From Victivallales bacterium (GTDB lineage Bacteria > Verrucomicrobiota > Lentisphaeria > Oligosphaerales > Oligosphaeraceae), in assembly GCA_017417585.1 (NCBI GenBank), contig JAFPYX010000090.1, forward strand, positions 1 to 41,424: a DNA stretch of 41,424 nt. The letters run 5' to 3'. The position numbers and the translations under genes were made by a program. Under the pieces are notes generated by a model. That model ran no database searches. It was not told the DNA's origin and saw nothing but the letters and a program-made list of their open reading frames with translations. Positions within the stretch are counted from its first letter, which is position 1; each line of letters begins with the position of its first letter. Shown in pieces: positions 1 through 9,767 of this stretch.

Positions 1-545
1 ACATCGACGCCAACGGCATCCTGAAGGTCTCCGCCAAGGACCTGGGCACCGGCAAGGAGCAGAAGATCACCATCACCAGCTCTTCCGGACTTTCCGAGGA
101 GGACATCAAGCGAATGGTCAATGACGCGGCGGCGCACGCCGACGAGGACAAGAAGCAGCGCGAGAAGATCGACACCAAGAACCAGGCCGAGTCGCTCGTT
201 TACCAGACCGAAAAGCAGCTCGCCGACAATGGCGACAAGATTCCCGCGAACATCAAGTCCACCGTCGAGGGGGACATCGCCAAGCTCAAGGAGGCGCTCA
301 AGACCGACGACGCCGACCAGATCAAGGCCGCCATGGCCGCGATGGAGAAGGACATGCATGCCTTCGCGCAAGAGCTCTACAAGAACGTGAACCCGAACGC
401 GCAGGGCGGCGCCGGCGCCCCGAACGGCTTCGCATCCGGCTTCAACCCGCAGGACTTCGCCAAGCAGGCTGGAAACCCCGGCAATGGCAATCCCCCCGGC
501 GGCGACGGACCGGTCTATGACGCCGACTACACCCCGAAAAACTAA
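1..545 (+). CDS. dnaK: DnaK (Hsp70) chaperone, C-terminal part
   Basis: This is the 3' end of an Hsp70 gene that begins before the window; the open frame starts with the codon at position 3. The first residues ([20 protein letters not shown]) are the end of the beta substrate-binding domain. The helical lid follows, with [15 protein letters not shown], which is typical of DnaK. The tail is Gly/Asn/Pro-rich and ends [10 protein letters not shown], keeping the VxDADY core of bacterial DnaK tails but without an acidic EEV-like end. DnaK is the ATP-driven cytoplasmic folding chaperone working with DnaJ and GrpE. groES follows after 97 bases, so the two major chaperone systems sit together. Identity is certain from sequence; the N-terminal ATPase domain is not in view. 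Confidence 0.96.
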   Translation, partial: IDANGILKVSAKDLGTGKEQKITITSSSGLSEEDIKRMVNDAAAHADEDKKQREKIDTKNQAESLVYQTEKQLADNGDKIPANIKSTVEGDIAKLKEALKTDDADQIKAAMAAMEKDMHAFAQELYKNVNPNAQGGAGAPNGFASGFNPQDFAKQAGNPGNGNPPGGDGPVYDADYTPKN

Positions 546-558
546 CGGAAACACCAAG

Positions 559-600
559 TGGCCTGGAACGGACGGAACGTTCCGGGCCATCCTTTCTTCC
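559..600 (+). terminator. Probable intrinsic terminator after dnaK
   Basis: A 12-bp stem (559-570 with 578-589, one G-U pair) closes a 7-base loop and is followed by a pyrimidine-rich run, CCTTTCTTCC. The tail is not a pure T-run, so termination may be partial and could allow read-through into groES. Confidence 0.6.
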
Positions 601-642
601 CATAAGCAACCGCAATCCAACAACAACCAAGGAAAACACACC

Positions 643-933
643 ATGACTATCAGACCACTAGGCGACCGCGTCTTCGTCGAACCCGTCGAAGAGGAAATCG
701 AGCAGAAGGGCGGCATCTACATCCCCGACTCCGCCAAGGAGAAGCCCCTCAAGGCCCGCGTCATCGAGGTCGGCCCCGGCAAGCGCGACGACAACGGCAA
801 GCTCCTCCCCATGGATGTCAAGAAGGGCGACATCGTCCTCACCAGCAAATACGGCGGAACCGAAATCAAGATCGATGACAAGGAATACAAGATCCTCTCC
901 TCCAGCGACATTCTCGCCGTGGTCGAGGGATAA
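643..933 (+). CDS. groES: Co-chaperonin GroES (Hsp10)
   Basis: A 96-residue protein, the usual GroES length. It starts MTIRPLGDRVFVEP, keeps the mobile-loop region (EQKGGIYIPDSAKEKP) and the roof and core strands, and ends SSDILAVVEG. It forms the heptameric lid of the GroEL folding chamber in the cytoplasm. The ATG at 643 is chosen because it matches the family start exactly and has AAGGA at 629-633; the frame stays open upstream but that extension is not GroES-like. groEL follows after 43 bases, the normal groESL arrangement. No CIRCE-type inverted repeat (the HrcA operator) is visible in the 97 bases upstream. Confidence 0.97.
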   Translation: MTIRPLGDRVFVEPVEEEIEQKGGIYIPDSAKEKPLKARVIEVGPGKRDDNGKLLPMDVKKGDIVLTSKYGGTEIKIDDKEYKILSSSDILAVVEG

Positions 934-976
934 TGCATAACTTACCAAATAATAAATGATTTAAGGAGAATTTACC

Positions 977-2614
<1,638 letters not shown>

Positions 2615-2639
2615 TCGCCTGACCGCAAATCCATAACCC

Positions 2640-2682
2640 AAACGCCCCCGGGCGCCAGATGGCTCCGGGGGCGTTTACTTTT
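2640..2682. terminator. Bidirectional terminator between groEL and upp
   Basis: A perfect 12-bp stem (2640-2651 AAACGCCCCCGG with 2665-2676) closes a 13-base loop and is followed on the plus strand by TACTTTT. It lies between two convergent genes and can serve both, because the stem itself ends in A-rich and T-rich arms. Confidence 0.8.
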
Positions 2683-2727
2683 GGCAATATTGCTCCTGGA
2701 TGGTCTTCTGCCGGCTGGCGGAGCAGC

Positions 2728-3366
2728 CTACAGCGTACCGAAGAGTCGGTCGCCGGCGTCGCCAAGGCCAGGCAGGATATATGCGTGGTCGTTGAGCCCC
2801 TCGTCCAAGGCGCCCAGATAGATGTCCACGTCCGGGTGCGCCTCGAAGACGGCCTTCACGCCTTCGGGTGCACCGATGATGTTGACCAGCTTGATACGGG
2901 TCACGCCGCGTTTCTTGAGGAATTCAATTGCCGCGACCGCGCTGCCGCCGGTGGCCAGCATCGGGTCCAGCACGATCGCCACGCGCTCCTTCACGTCCGG
3001 CGGCAGCTTGCAGTAGTATTCCACCGGCCTGGTGGTCACGGGATCGCGATAGAGCCCGATGTGCCCCACGCGGGAGGCGGGCAGCAGCTCCAGCATCGCG
3101 TCGACCATTCCCAGGCCGGCGCGCAGCACAGGCACCAGGCAGACATTCTTGGCCAGGAAATGCCCGGTGGTGGGCATCATCGGCGTGACAATCGGCGCAT
3201 CATGCAGTTCCAGGTCGCGTGTGGCCTCGTAGCCGATCAGGAGGGCAATCTCATTGACCAACTGTCGGAAGTCCTTGGAATTGGTCTCCTGCATCCGGAG
3301 CATGGAGATCTTGTGGTGGATCAATGGGTGATCCATCAGATGCAGACGCGGGTAATTTACAGACAT
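2728..3366 (-). CDS. upp: Uracil phosphoribosyltransferase
   Basis: Makes UMP from uracil and PRPP in the cytoplasm (pyrimidine salvage). The 212-residue product has the PRPP-binding segment [12 protein letters not shown], the upstream [11 protein letters not shown] block, and the diagnostic C-terminus ending [14 protein letters not shown], which binds uracil. Length is close to the 208 residues of E. coli Upp. I choose the ATG at 3366 because GGAG (3373-3376) lies 6 bases upstream; an in-frame ATG at 3378 would add four residues and lacks a ribosome site. It lies just downstream of the uracil permease gene, so the two form a salvage operon. Confidence 0.96.
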   Translation of the reverse strand: MSVNYPRLHLMDHPLIHHKISMLRMQETNSKDFRQLVNEIALLIGYEATRDLELHDAPIVTPMMPTTGHFLAKNVCLVPVLRAGLGMVDAMLELLPASRVGHIGLYRDPVTTRPVEYYCKLPPDVKERVAIVLDPMLATGGSAVAAIEFLKKRGVTRIKLVNIIGAPEGVKAVFEAHPDVDIYLGALDEGLNDHAYILPGLGDAGDRLFGTL

Positions 3367-3394
3367 GACTGGCTCCATTGTTTGAAAAACAATC

Positions 3395-4708
3395 TTATTT
3401 ATCGTGCTTGATCAACTCGTCGAAGTCCGGAGGCAGGATGGCATTCATGATCACGCCGACTACGGTGGCCACGAAGAGTGCGGAGATCTTGACGGGGATG
3501 TCGCAAATTATCAGGCTGATGCCGTCAATGGCACCTAGGCCGATACCGGCGCAGAGCACGCTACCCATGATGCAGAGGTTGCGGGTACTGGCCATGTTGA
3601 GCTTGGCCTCGGCGATGGTGCGGATGCCAACGGAGGAGATCATCCCGAAGAGGATGAGCTCGATACCACCTTTGACAGGAGCGGGGATGGTCTGCAACAC
3701 GGCGCCGAATTTCCCGAAGAGTCCCAGCAGGATAGCGAAGACCGCCGCGATGCGCAGCAGCGCTGGGTTGTAGTTCTTGGTGGTGGCCAGCACGCCGGTA
3801 TTCTCGGAGTAGGTGGTGTTGGCGGGTCCGCCAAAGAAACCGGCCACAAGGGTGGCCAGGCCGTCGCCCGTCAGGGTGCGGTGCAGGCCGGGATCCTTGA
3901 AGAAGTCCTTGCCGACCACCGCGCCGTTGGTGGTGATGTCGCCCACGTGCTCCATGAAGGTCACCAGCGCGATGGGCGCGATCATCAGGATGGCAGTAAT
4001 GTTGAACTGCGGCATGGTGAAGGGATTGCCGATCTGGTCGGTGCCGAACTTGTCGCCGACGAACGGGATGTTCAGCCAAGGTGCATTGCAAACAGGCGTG
4101 AAGTCCATCTGGAAGAGCCCCCGGAGGTACAGACCGCAGCAGAGGAAATACCCCAGCACGATGCCCAGCAGAATCGGCACCATGTTGAAGATCTTCCGCC
4201 GCGAGTTCATCCCGAACATCACGACCACAAAGACGAAGATTGCGATGATGATGTTCTGGAGTGCCTTCAGGTTGAAGACACACTCGTTCACGAAGCCGAA
4301 GGCGTCCTTCACGCCTACGCCGGTCAGCGACAGGCCGATGATGATGATGACCGGACCGGTCACAATCGGCGGAAGAATCTTGCGCAGGCGGTCCGGTCCA
4401 ATGTAATAGACGATGACCGCCAGCACCAGATAGACCAGTCCCGCCGCCATGATGCCGCTCTGCGCGGCGGGGATGCCATCCGACCCGATGATGGCACACA
4501 ACGCCCCGATGTACGCAAAGCTGGAGCCTTGGAAGACCGGCACGATTCCCTTGGTGCACAAGTGGAACAAAAGCGTTCCGAGACCGGCGGTGAACAACGC
4601 CACCGCCGGAGACAGCCCCGTGATCAGCGGGACCAACACCGTTGAACCGAACATCGCCAGCAGATGCTGGACGCCCAATGCGTATTCACGTGCACCAAAC
4701 TTGCTCAT
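3395..4708 (-). CDS. uraA: Uracil:proton symporter, NCS2 family
   Basis: A 437-residue polytopic membrane protein of the nucleobase-cation-symport-2 family. It carries the N-terminal [15 protein letters not shown] segment, the [11 protein letters not shown] motif and the [20 protein letters not shown] block, which includes the NTxYxEN residues typical of UraA/PyrP uracil carriers rather than xanthine or urate carriers. It would import uracil for the Upp enzyme encoded immediately downstream. The AT-rich 47 bases before the gene (4709-4755) are the probable promoter of the uraA-upp operon; I see no clear -35/-10 pair or strong ribosome site there. Confidence 0.95.
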   Translation of the reverse strand: MSKFGAREYALGVQHLLAMFGSTVLVPLITGLSPAVALFTAGLGTLLFHLCTKGIVPVFQGSSFAYIGALCAIIGSDGIPAAQSGIMAAGLVYLVLAVIVYYIGPDRLRKILPPIVTGPVIIIIGLSLTGVGVKDAFGFVNECVFNLKALQNIIIAIFVFVVVMFGMNSRRKIFNMVPILLGIVLGYFLCCGLYLRGLFQMDFTPVCNAPWLNIPFVGDKFGTDQIGNPFTMPQFNITAILMIAPIALVTFMEHVGDITTNGAVVGKDFFKDPGLHRTLTGDGLATLVAGFFGGPANTTYSENTGVLATTKNYNPALLRIAAVFAILLGLFGKFGAVLQTIPAPVKGGIELILFGMISSVGIRTIAEAKLNMASTRNLCIMGSVLCAGIGLGAIDGISLIICDIPVKISALFVATVVGVIMNAILPPDFDELIKHDK

Positions 4709-4755
4709 TGGAATGAATTAAGTTTAAATTGTTTATTACTAAGAATTTATGTATT

Positions 4756-5580
4756 TTAATTCAAGAATGGGTTCGACTCGCGCGGAGTCATGAAGGCATT
4801 TTTGCCGAGGTCTTTCAGCAAGGGGTTGAAGTCCTCGGCTCCGAAACCCAGGTGGTTATGGCGGATCCAGCCCTCGGCCTCCGGGAACTTCCCGGACATC
4901 TTGCCGAAGTATTTGGCGCGGAAGGTGAGTTCCTCGATGTAGGCGTCGTTGCCCTGCGAGACATCCAGCCACTCCTTCTGGGAGGCGTGGCAGCGCAGCA
5001 TATTCTCCTTCATCTTCATCACCGATGAGATGTTCACGTAGAGTTCCGGAATCACCGGCCGACGCAGAGGATCGGTAAGGCTGTGGGGCATCGAATGATA
5101 CACCGCGACCTCCTTGAGGGTGGCGGGATAGTCCGGCCGGCAGCGCAGATTCGTCATGCCGCGGCAGAAGGCCGCCGTGACCGCCAGACGCCCGGTGCAG
5201 GTGTGGTCCTCCATGTAGTCGTAGGGACCATGCGTGAGCACGATGTCGGGGTCCACGGCGCGGATGACCTCGGCGACCTTGCAGATGAGGTCGTAGTTGT
5301 AGAACACCTCAATGTCGTCGCAGACGCTCTCGTGGTAGATTATCCCCGCCAGCTTCGCCGCCGCGATGCACTCGCTGCGGCGCTTGGCGACAATCTGCTC
5401 GCGGCTGAGCTTGTCCGTCCCCAGTGAGCCGTTGGCGACGGTCATGTAGTGGACCTCGTAGCCGGCCTTCTGGAGCATGATGAGCGTGCCGGCCATCATG
5501 AACTCGATGTCGTCGGGATGGCACCCGACGGCGATGGCCTTCTTCTTCGGCGCAGCGACTTTCTTCTTTGCAGTAGCCAT
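4756..5580 (-). CDS. PIG-L/LmbE family N-acetylglucosaminyl deacetylase
   Basis: A 274-residue protein of the PIG-L zinc deacetylase family, which removes N-acetyl groups from GlcNAc-type sugars. After a Lys/Ala-rich 14-residue lead it shows the zinc motif GCHPDD (H21, D24) and the second metal segment HGPYDYMEDH (H117 to H126). No signal peptide is present, so it is cytoplasmic. It lies 60 bases downstream of a NagB-like sugar isomerase gene. The same two domains occur as one fused polypeptide in Bacteroidetes (BT_0258-type proteins), which suggests the pair handles one amino sugar. The exact substrate cannot be read from sequence. Confidence 0.88.
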   Translation of the reverse strand: MATAKKKVAAPKKKAIAVGCHPDDIEFMMAGTLIMLQKAGYEVHYMTVANGSLGTDKLSREQIVAKRRSECIAAAKLAGIIYHESVCDDIEVFYNYDLICKVAEVIRAVDPDIVLTHGPYDYMEDHTCTGRLAVTAAFCRGMTNLRCRPDYPATLKEVAVYHSMPHSLTDPLRRPVIPELYVNISSVMKMKENMLRCHASQKEWLDVSQGNDAYIEELTFRAKYFGKMSGKFPEAEGWIRHNHLGFGAEDFNPLLKDLGKNAFMTPRESNPFLN

Positions 5581-5604
5581 TGGTAATTCGTTCCTATCCA
5601 GTTA

Positions 5605-5631
5605 AGAAAAAGCCCCGCATCTCTGCGGGGC
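5605..5631 (-). terminator. Intrinsic terminator between nagB-like and PIG-L genes
   Basis: Read on the minus strand, a perfect 8-bp GC stem (5631-5624 with 5619-5612) with a 4-base loop is followed by TTTTTC. It stands after the nagB-like gene and before the PIG-L gene, so it probably lowers PIG-L expression relative to its neighbour, unless PIG-L has its own promoter. Confidence 0.75.
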
Positions 5632-5639
5632 CAAAGATA

Positions 5640-6590
5640 CTAGTGCATTTCCACCTCACACACTCCGAAGCCGTGGCGGTAGAAGTTGAAGGTCACCTCG
5701 CCCGGATGCAGAGAGAGCAGGCTCATCGGCACTGAGCTGTCCGCGATCTTGTTGGCCAGCATGTAGGTGGAGAGGCGCTGCCCGAAGGGGTTGTCGTGAT
5801 GGCCGGGATGCCAGATGGAGACGCGGTCGGCCTTCCAGGTCTCGACGGGTCCCACCGAGACCGCCTGGGTGGGCACGTTCTGGACCGTGCCGCCGCCGGA
5901 GGTGCGTGCATTCTGGATCAGGGTGATCGGATGGAGGTTCACGATGCGGGTATGCAGCTTGAGGTACTCCTCAGGGCTGGGAGGCGCGTCGAGATACTTG
6001 CCTTCGCGGCGGAACGGGTCGTTGAAGGCCCAGTGCTTCGTCTCGCCCTGGCCGCCCTGCATCAGCATGCAGTGGAACTCGTCGAAGGACTTCATGTACT
6101 TCTCGGGCTTCTCGCTGGGGAAGTGCATGTTCTCCTTCGGCATCGCGAGCTTCTTGTCGATGCGGTTGAAGCACAGCTCCAGGTCGGCCTTCTGGAAGCC
6201 CAGCGGGAACTTCTTGTCCACGGCCTTGCCGTCCACCACCCACTCGTCCATGCCCCAGAAGTGCGCGTTCTTCAAGGAGATGCCGAGTTCATTGACGATT
6301 TGCGCCACGATGGGCAGCTGCTCGGTCGGCCCGATTGGTCCGCACACGCCGCAGGGATGCTTCGCGGTCGCCTGCTGGAAGACCTTCACATATTCCAGAG
6401 CCTCCGCAGCATAGAACTCCTGGAGAGTATCGTAGATGTTGATCTTGAAGCCCTTGCGCTGGAGTTTCGGGAGGTCGTCCAGCGTCAGTTTCGCTGCGGC
6501 ATCGAGGATTTTGCGGTCGAGCGTCGTATAGTCCCACCAGTCGCGGGAGATCTTGCTGTAGTTGCGAGCAGGAGCAGATGCTTTTTTCAT
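5640..6590 (-). CDS. NagB-like glucosamine-6-phosphate isomerase family protein
   Basis: A 316-residue member of the NagB/6-phosphogluconolactonase superfamily, longer than E. coli NagB (266). It keeps [11 protein letters not shown], which corresponds to the phosphate loop, FWGMDEWV (D115, matching catalytic D72 of NagB) and [14 protein letters not shown] (179-192), matching GGxGxDGHIAFNEP. In that last motif the NagB catalytic Asp (D141) is Thr184 and Glu148 is Asp191, while His143 is kept (H186). A sugar-phosphate isomerase or deaminase role is likely, but not necessarily classical GlcN6P deamination. There is no clear ribosome site before 6590. It is upstream of the PIG-L gene, with a terminator between. 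Confidence 0.8.
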   Translation of the reverse strand: MKKASAPARNYSKISRDWWDYTTLDRKILDAAAKLTLDDLPKLQRKGFKINIYDTLQEFYAAEALEYVKVFQQATAKHPCGVCGPIGPTEQLPIVAQIVNELGISLKNAHFWGMDEWVVDGKAVDKKFPLGFQKADLELCFNRIDKKLAMPKENMHFPSEKPEKYMKSFDEFHCMLMQGGQGETKHWAFNDPFRREGKYLDAPPSPEEYLKLHTRIVNLHPITLIQNARTSGGGTVQNVPTQAVSVGPVETWKADRVSIWHPGHHDNPFGQRLSTYMLANKIADSSVPMSLLSLHPGEVTFNFYRHGFGVCEVEMH

Positions 6591-7004
6591 AGGGGAATTT
6601 GGCTTTTTACGGTTGACTTAAGAGTACTAAAACTACATTCTGCGGCGACAAACAGGCATCTGCATCTTTCGAGGAAAGCCATGGGCGTTAAGCCCGCTCT
6701 TTTCCTCCCAAGTTACATCTGCTCTGTTTTTCACTCGCATCTGCAAATTTAAAGATGTTACGGACTACTAAAGGATTTTCTGTAATGTATCATATTACGG
6801 CAATTTTGCCAGTTGAAATCGAGGATTCAAGGCCGGAGGCTTCATCCTCACTTCTGGGAAACCGCCATTTTTGCTTGTCCTTCATCAGCAAACCGAGTTT
6901 CTTCGTTTACATTAGGGAGTACTGCTGTCCGACAAAAATACGGAATGCCGCCGCCGACTTGCCTGATTCCCCCCAGAAGACAACGGGAGGCAGATGAGGC
7001 GACG

Positions 7005-7101
7005 CTCCGGTTTTTTCTAGCCCGCTACAGGCCTGCCTCATCTAGTTGATGCTGCAGTAACTCGATCTCCGGTTTTCCCGAGTCCGCCACAGGCCTGCCT
7101 C
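7005..7101 (+). repeat. 35-bp imperfect direct repeat, two copies
   Basis: Copies at 7005-7039 and 7067-7101 match at 30 of 35 positions. Both begin CTCCGGTTTT and end ACAGGCCTGCCTC, and they are offset by 62 bases. The first copy overlaps a perfect 9-bp inverted repeat (AGATGAGGC at 6992-7000 with GCCTCATCT at 7035-7043). Confidence 0.8.
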
Positions 7102-7122
7102 TGCACGGCACGAAATGGCGCG

Positions 7123-7306
7123 TCCCGGAAAAGCGCAGGCTTTCCTGCCCACCGGATGACTTTCACGACTTTCCGGGAACGGGCTTGCATCCCCCCACAT
7201 CAAGCGTTAAATTTGAAAGGGCGGGTGGCTGGGGGGTCAACCCACCATCCAGTGCCTCTGTCCGCCAGATTTCCGGCGGAAGGCCACTGGCTCCCCCGTC
7301 CGGGAG
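7123..7306 (+). other. Cluster of three potential RNA hairpins
   Basis: Three potential stems sit in a row. TCCCGGAAA at 7123-7131 pairs with 7170-7178. CCAGTG-CCT-TCCGCC (7249-7266) pairs with 7275-7290. CTCCC (7291-7295) pairs with 7302-7306. They lie 180-360 bases before the pfkB-like start. Function is unknown. Confidence 0.5.
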
Positions 7307-7457
7307 ACTTGGACGCCTGCCGCGCACCCCGCCAGGGACGCAGGTCTGAAAACGGACAAGTGTCAGTCATTGTCTTTTCTGTGCGGAATTTGGACTTTTA
7401 CCAGACATCAGTGATTCGGGTTTATTTTTGAACTGGTTCCTATAGCGCACCTTTTGC

Positions 7458-7478
7458 CCTTTAACCTTTGACCTTTAA
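7458..7478 (+). repeat. Heptanucleotide tandem repeat CCTTTRA x3
   Basis: CCTTTAA, CCTTTGA and CCTTTAA lie end to end just before the pfkB-like ATG at 7485. A related decayed run is present at 9751-9770 at the end of the Gfo gene. They occupy the place where a ribosome site would be expected, and no AGGAG is seen. Confidence 0.75.
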
Positions 7479-7484
7479 CCTTCC

Positions 7485-8489
7485 ATGAACCGACGCGGCA
7501 TCATCGGGGCTGGCAACTGGATTGTCGACCAAATCAAGCAAATGGACCGCTGGCCCGGCGAGGGCAATCTCGCCGACATTCTCAGCGAAGAGCCTCCGGC
7601 TGGCGGCGGCGGTCCCAACAACGTCCTCCATGACCTGGCCGCGATGGATCCCACGCTGCCCCTATACGCCGTCGGACGCATCGGCGACGACCCGGCCGGG
7701 AAGTTCCTGCTGGACGAGGCGCACAAGGACCATATCGACTGCACAAACCTCACCGTCAGCCATACCGCCCCCACCAGCTACACCCTCGTGATGGCGGCCG
7801 ACGGAAAACGTACCTTCTTTCACTGCCGGGGTGCCAACAACGAGTTGTCACCGGAGGATTTCGCGGAACTCAACCCACCCGCGAAAATTTTCTATCTGGG
7901 ATATCTGCTACTTTTGGGCGGGCTGGACGCGCCCGACCCGGAGTTCGGCACCCGCGGCGGACGCGTCCTGCGTCAGATGCGCGAGCGCGGCTACACCACC
8001 GTGCTGGACCTGGTCTCGCAGGCGCCGGAGGTCTTCCACCAGGCGGTGGTCGCCGCCATGCCCGGCACCGACGTGCTGGTCATCAACGAGGTCGAGGCCG
8101 GAAACGCCTTTGGAATGAGTCTGCGAAAAGCGGACGATTCGATTGACGAGGCCGCGCTGCGCACCGTCGCGCCGAAGTTCTTCGAGTTGGGACTCCACCA
8201 GGAGCTGGTCATTCACTTTCCGGAAGGCGCCTATGCGCGTCTGTCGGACGGCACGGAGTGCCGCATCAGCTCCTACCGCCCGCCGAAGGTCGTCGGCTCC
8301 GTCGGCGCGGGCGACGCCTTCTGCGCAGGAATCCTCTATTCACTGCACGAGGGGGTCCCCCTGGAAGAGTCGTTGCATCTGGCCGCTGCAAACGCGATTT
8401 TCAACCTGATGGACGCCTCCGCCACCGGCGGCGCCGTGTCCATCGCAACCGTCCGAGAGTTCATGGCAACCCACACCCCTCGCGCCTAG
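7485..8489 (+). CDS. PfkB-family carbohydrate kinase
   Basis: A 334-residue ribokinase-like sugar kinase. The N-terminus has GAGNWIVDQI, followed by the glycine-rich GGGGPNN substrate-site region (40-46) and AVGRIGDD. The C-terminus has the second PfkB signature, VGSVGAGDAFCAGIL, with the anion hole and catalytic Asp at GAGD 274-277. It phosphorylates a sugar or sugar derivative with ATP in the cytoplasm; the substrate cannot be told. The next gene (polyol-phosphate dehydrogenase-like) begins 33 bases after the stop on the same strand, so the two likely act in one pathway, for example phosphorylation of a ketose or polyol and oxidation or reduction of a related compound. Confidence 0.9.
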   Translation: MNRRGIIGAGNWIVDQIKQMDRWPGEGNLADILSEEPPAGGGGPNNVLHDLAAMDPTLPLYAVGRIGDDPAGKFLLDEAHKDHIDCTNLTVSHTAPTSYTLVMAADGKRTFFHCRGANNELSPEDFAELNPPAKIFYLGYLLLLGGLDAPDPEFGTRGGRVLRQMRERGYTTVLDLVSQAPEVFHQAVVAAMPGTDVLVINEVEAGNAFGMSLRKADDSIDEAALRTVAPKFFELGLHQELVIHFPEGAYARLSDGTECRISSYRPPKVVGSVGAGDAFCAGILYSLHEGVPLEESLHLAAANAIFNLMDASATGGAVSIATVREFMATHTPRA

Positions 8490-8522
8490 GCAACCAATAA
8501 CTTGTTAATTTTCTAAATACTT

Positions 8523-9635
8523 ATGGCAAAGACATTCATTGGCATCGGGGCCGGTCCCATCCAGACCGGCATCTACGTGGCAGGTGCGGCGGACGGCGGC
8601 TTTGACCGCATCGTCCTGGCGGAAGTGGAGCCCACTCTGGTCGCCTCGCTCAAGGAACACCACTCCATCACGGTGAACACCGCCGAGGCGGACCGCATCA
8701 CCACGCGCACCTACGAGAACATCGAGGTTTACAACCCCAACGACCCCGCTGACCTCCCGGAACTCATCGAGATTGCCAAGGACGCGCTGGTCTTCAACAC
8801 CGCCCTGCCGGCGACCAAGTTCTACAAGTTCTGCGCCCCGTGGATGAAGGAGGCCTTTGCGAAGAACCCCGACGCCCGACGGTACATCTACACCTCCGAA
8901 AACTCCACCACCGCCGCCGCAGACCTCAAGGCCGCGATGGACGCCGAATTCCCCAACACATACTACCTGGACACGGTGATTGGAAAGATGAGCAAGGTCT
9001 TCGCGGCCGGCGAAAACGAACTGCCCACGCTCGCTCCGGGCTTTGCGAAGGGACACCTCGTCGAGGCATTCAACACGATATACACATCCAGCGCGCCAGG
9101 CATCAATGAGGTCGGCATGAAGAACCTCTTCGCCAAGGCAGACCTGGTTCCATTCGAGGAGGCGAAGCTCTACGGCCACAACGCGACACACCTGCTGCTG
9201 GCTCTGCTGGCAGCCGAACGCGGTTGCACCTACATGAGCGAAGCCGCGAAGTTCCCCGACATCGTGGAATACACCCTCCAGGCGCTCCTCCAGGAGTCCG
9301 GCGCCGCCCTCGGCAAAAAATACGCAGGGGTTGACGAATACTTCGAGCCCGCCAACTGGGAGGCCTGGGCACGCGAGCTGGTCCGGCGAATGATCTCTCC
9401 GCTGCTCTCCGACGCCGTGGCGCGTGTGGCGCGCGACCTCACCCGCAAGCTCGGCTGGGAGGACCGCATCGTCGGCGCCGCGCGCCTTTGCCAGTCCCAG
9501 GGCATCCCCTGCCCGCGCCTGCGCCACGGCATTGACATCGCGTTGCGCTTCAATGCCATCGACGCGCTCCTGGAAGGTGACTGGAAGGAGCGCGAAGGCG
9601 CCCTCGCCTTCGCCGAATCCCTCCGACAAATGTAA
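8523..9635 (+). CDS. Mannitol-1-phosphate 5-dehydrogenase-like polyol dehydrogenase
   Basis: A 370-residue member of the polyol-specific long-chain dehydrogenase family (MtlD of E. coli has 382). The N-terminal Rossmann start is unusual: FIGIGAGPIQTGIYV. The family's catalytic signature KxxxxNxxH is exactly present as KLYGHNATH (215-223), with Lys215 the expected general base. It would interconvert a polyol or polyol phosphate and a ketose using NAD(P). The preceding gene is a PfkB sugar kinase 33 bases away. No Shine-Dalgarno site is visible; the 33-base gap is AT-rich. Identity to family is good; mannitol-1-phosphate itself is only one possible substrate. Confidence 0.83.
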   Translation: MAKTFIGIGAGPIQTGIYVAGAADGGFDRIVLAEVEPTLVASLKEHHSITVNTAEADRITTRTYENIEVYNPNDPADLPELIEIAKDALVFNTALPATKFYKFCAPWMKEAFAKNPDARRYIYTSENSTTAAADLKAAMDAEFPNTYYLDTVIGKMSKVFAAGENELPTLAPGFAKGHLVEAFNTIYTSSAPGINEVGMKNLFAKADLVPFEEAKLYGHNATHLLLALLAAERGCTYMSEAAKFPDIVEYTLQALLQESGAALGKKYAGVDEYFEPANWEAWARELVRRMISPLLSDAVARVARDLTRKLGWEDRIVGAARLCQSQGIPCPRLRHGIDIALRFNAIDALLEGDWKEREGALAFAESLRQM

Positions 9636-9649
9636 ATTCTAGCACGTTC

Positions 9650-9659
9650 GGGGGGGGGG
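9650..9659 (+). repeat. Homopolymer run of ten G
   Basis: Ten consecutive G lie 14 bases after the polyol dehydrogenase stop. This is an intergenic run prone to slippage and outside any gene, so it is unlikely to switch a protein on or off. Confidence 0.7.
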
Positions 9660-9699
9660 CAAGGGCGAAGAGAAATTATCCCTCGAATCCTTAAAAGCG

Positions 9700-9748
9700 A
9701 AACCAGGCCTGCAGGGCATAGCGCCCCCCAGGCCTGGTTTTTAATTTT
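9700..9748. terminator. Bidirectional terminator between convergent dehydrogenase genes
   Basis: A perfect 12-bp stem (AAACCAGGCCTG 9700-9711 with 9729-9740) closes a 17-base loop and is followed by TTAATTTT on the plus strand. On the minus strand it is followed by TCGCTTTTAA. It serves the polyol dehydrogenase (+) and the Gfo-type gene (-). Confidence 0.85.
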
Positions 9749-9767
9749 AAACTTTAACCTTTGCCTT

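Larger units (their letters stand above)
6591..7484. other. Long intergenic stretch with repeats and hairpins, no convincing gene
   Basis: About 0.9 kb lies between the divergent nagB-like and pfkB-like genes. The short open frames in it have no recognisable domain and no ribosome site. The left part (6591-6800) is AT-richer and should hold the nagB-like promoter. It includes an interrupted hairpin at 6671-6707 (GAGGAAA with TTTCCTC outside, GGGC with GCCC inside). The right part (6990-7310) is GC-rich and structured; its repeats are listed separately. It could be a decayed element or a structured leader or small RNA; I cannot match it to a known RNA family. Confidence 0.6.

Noticed and set aside
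546..642. CIRCE operator of HrcA before groES
   Set aside because: The inverted repeat here is a GC-rich terminator stem; no TTAGCACTC-N9-GAGTGCTAA pattern is present.
6990..7310. Known structured RNA (RNase P, SRP, tmRNA, 6S) in the repeat-rich gap
   Set aside because: None of the conserved core sequences of these RNAs could be found; hairpins alone do not identify a family.
6755..7431. Short open frames of 80-91 codons in the 6591-7484 gap
   Set aside because: Unrelated composition, no Shine-Dalgarno site, no domain, and they run through repeats and hairpins.
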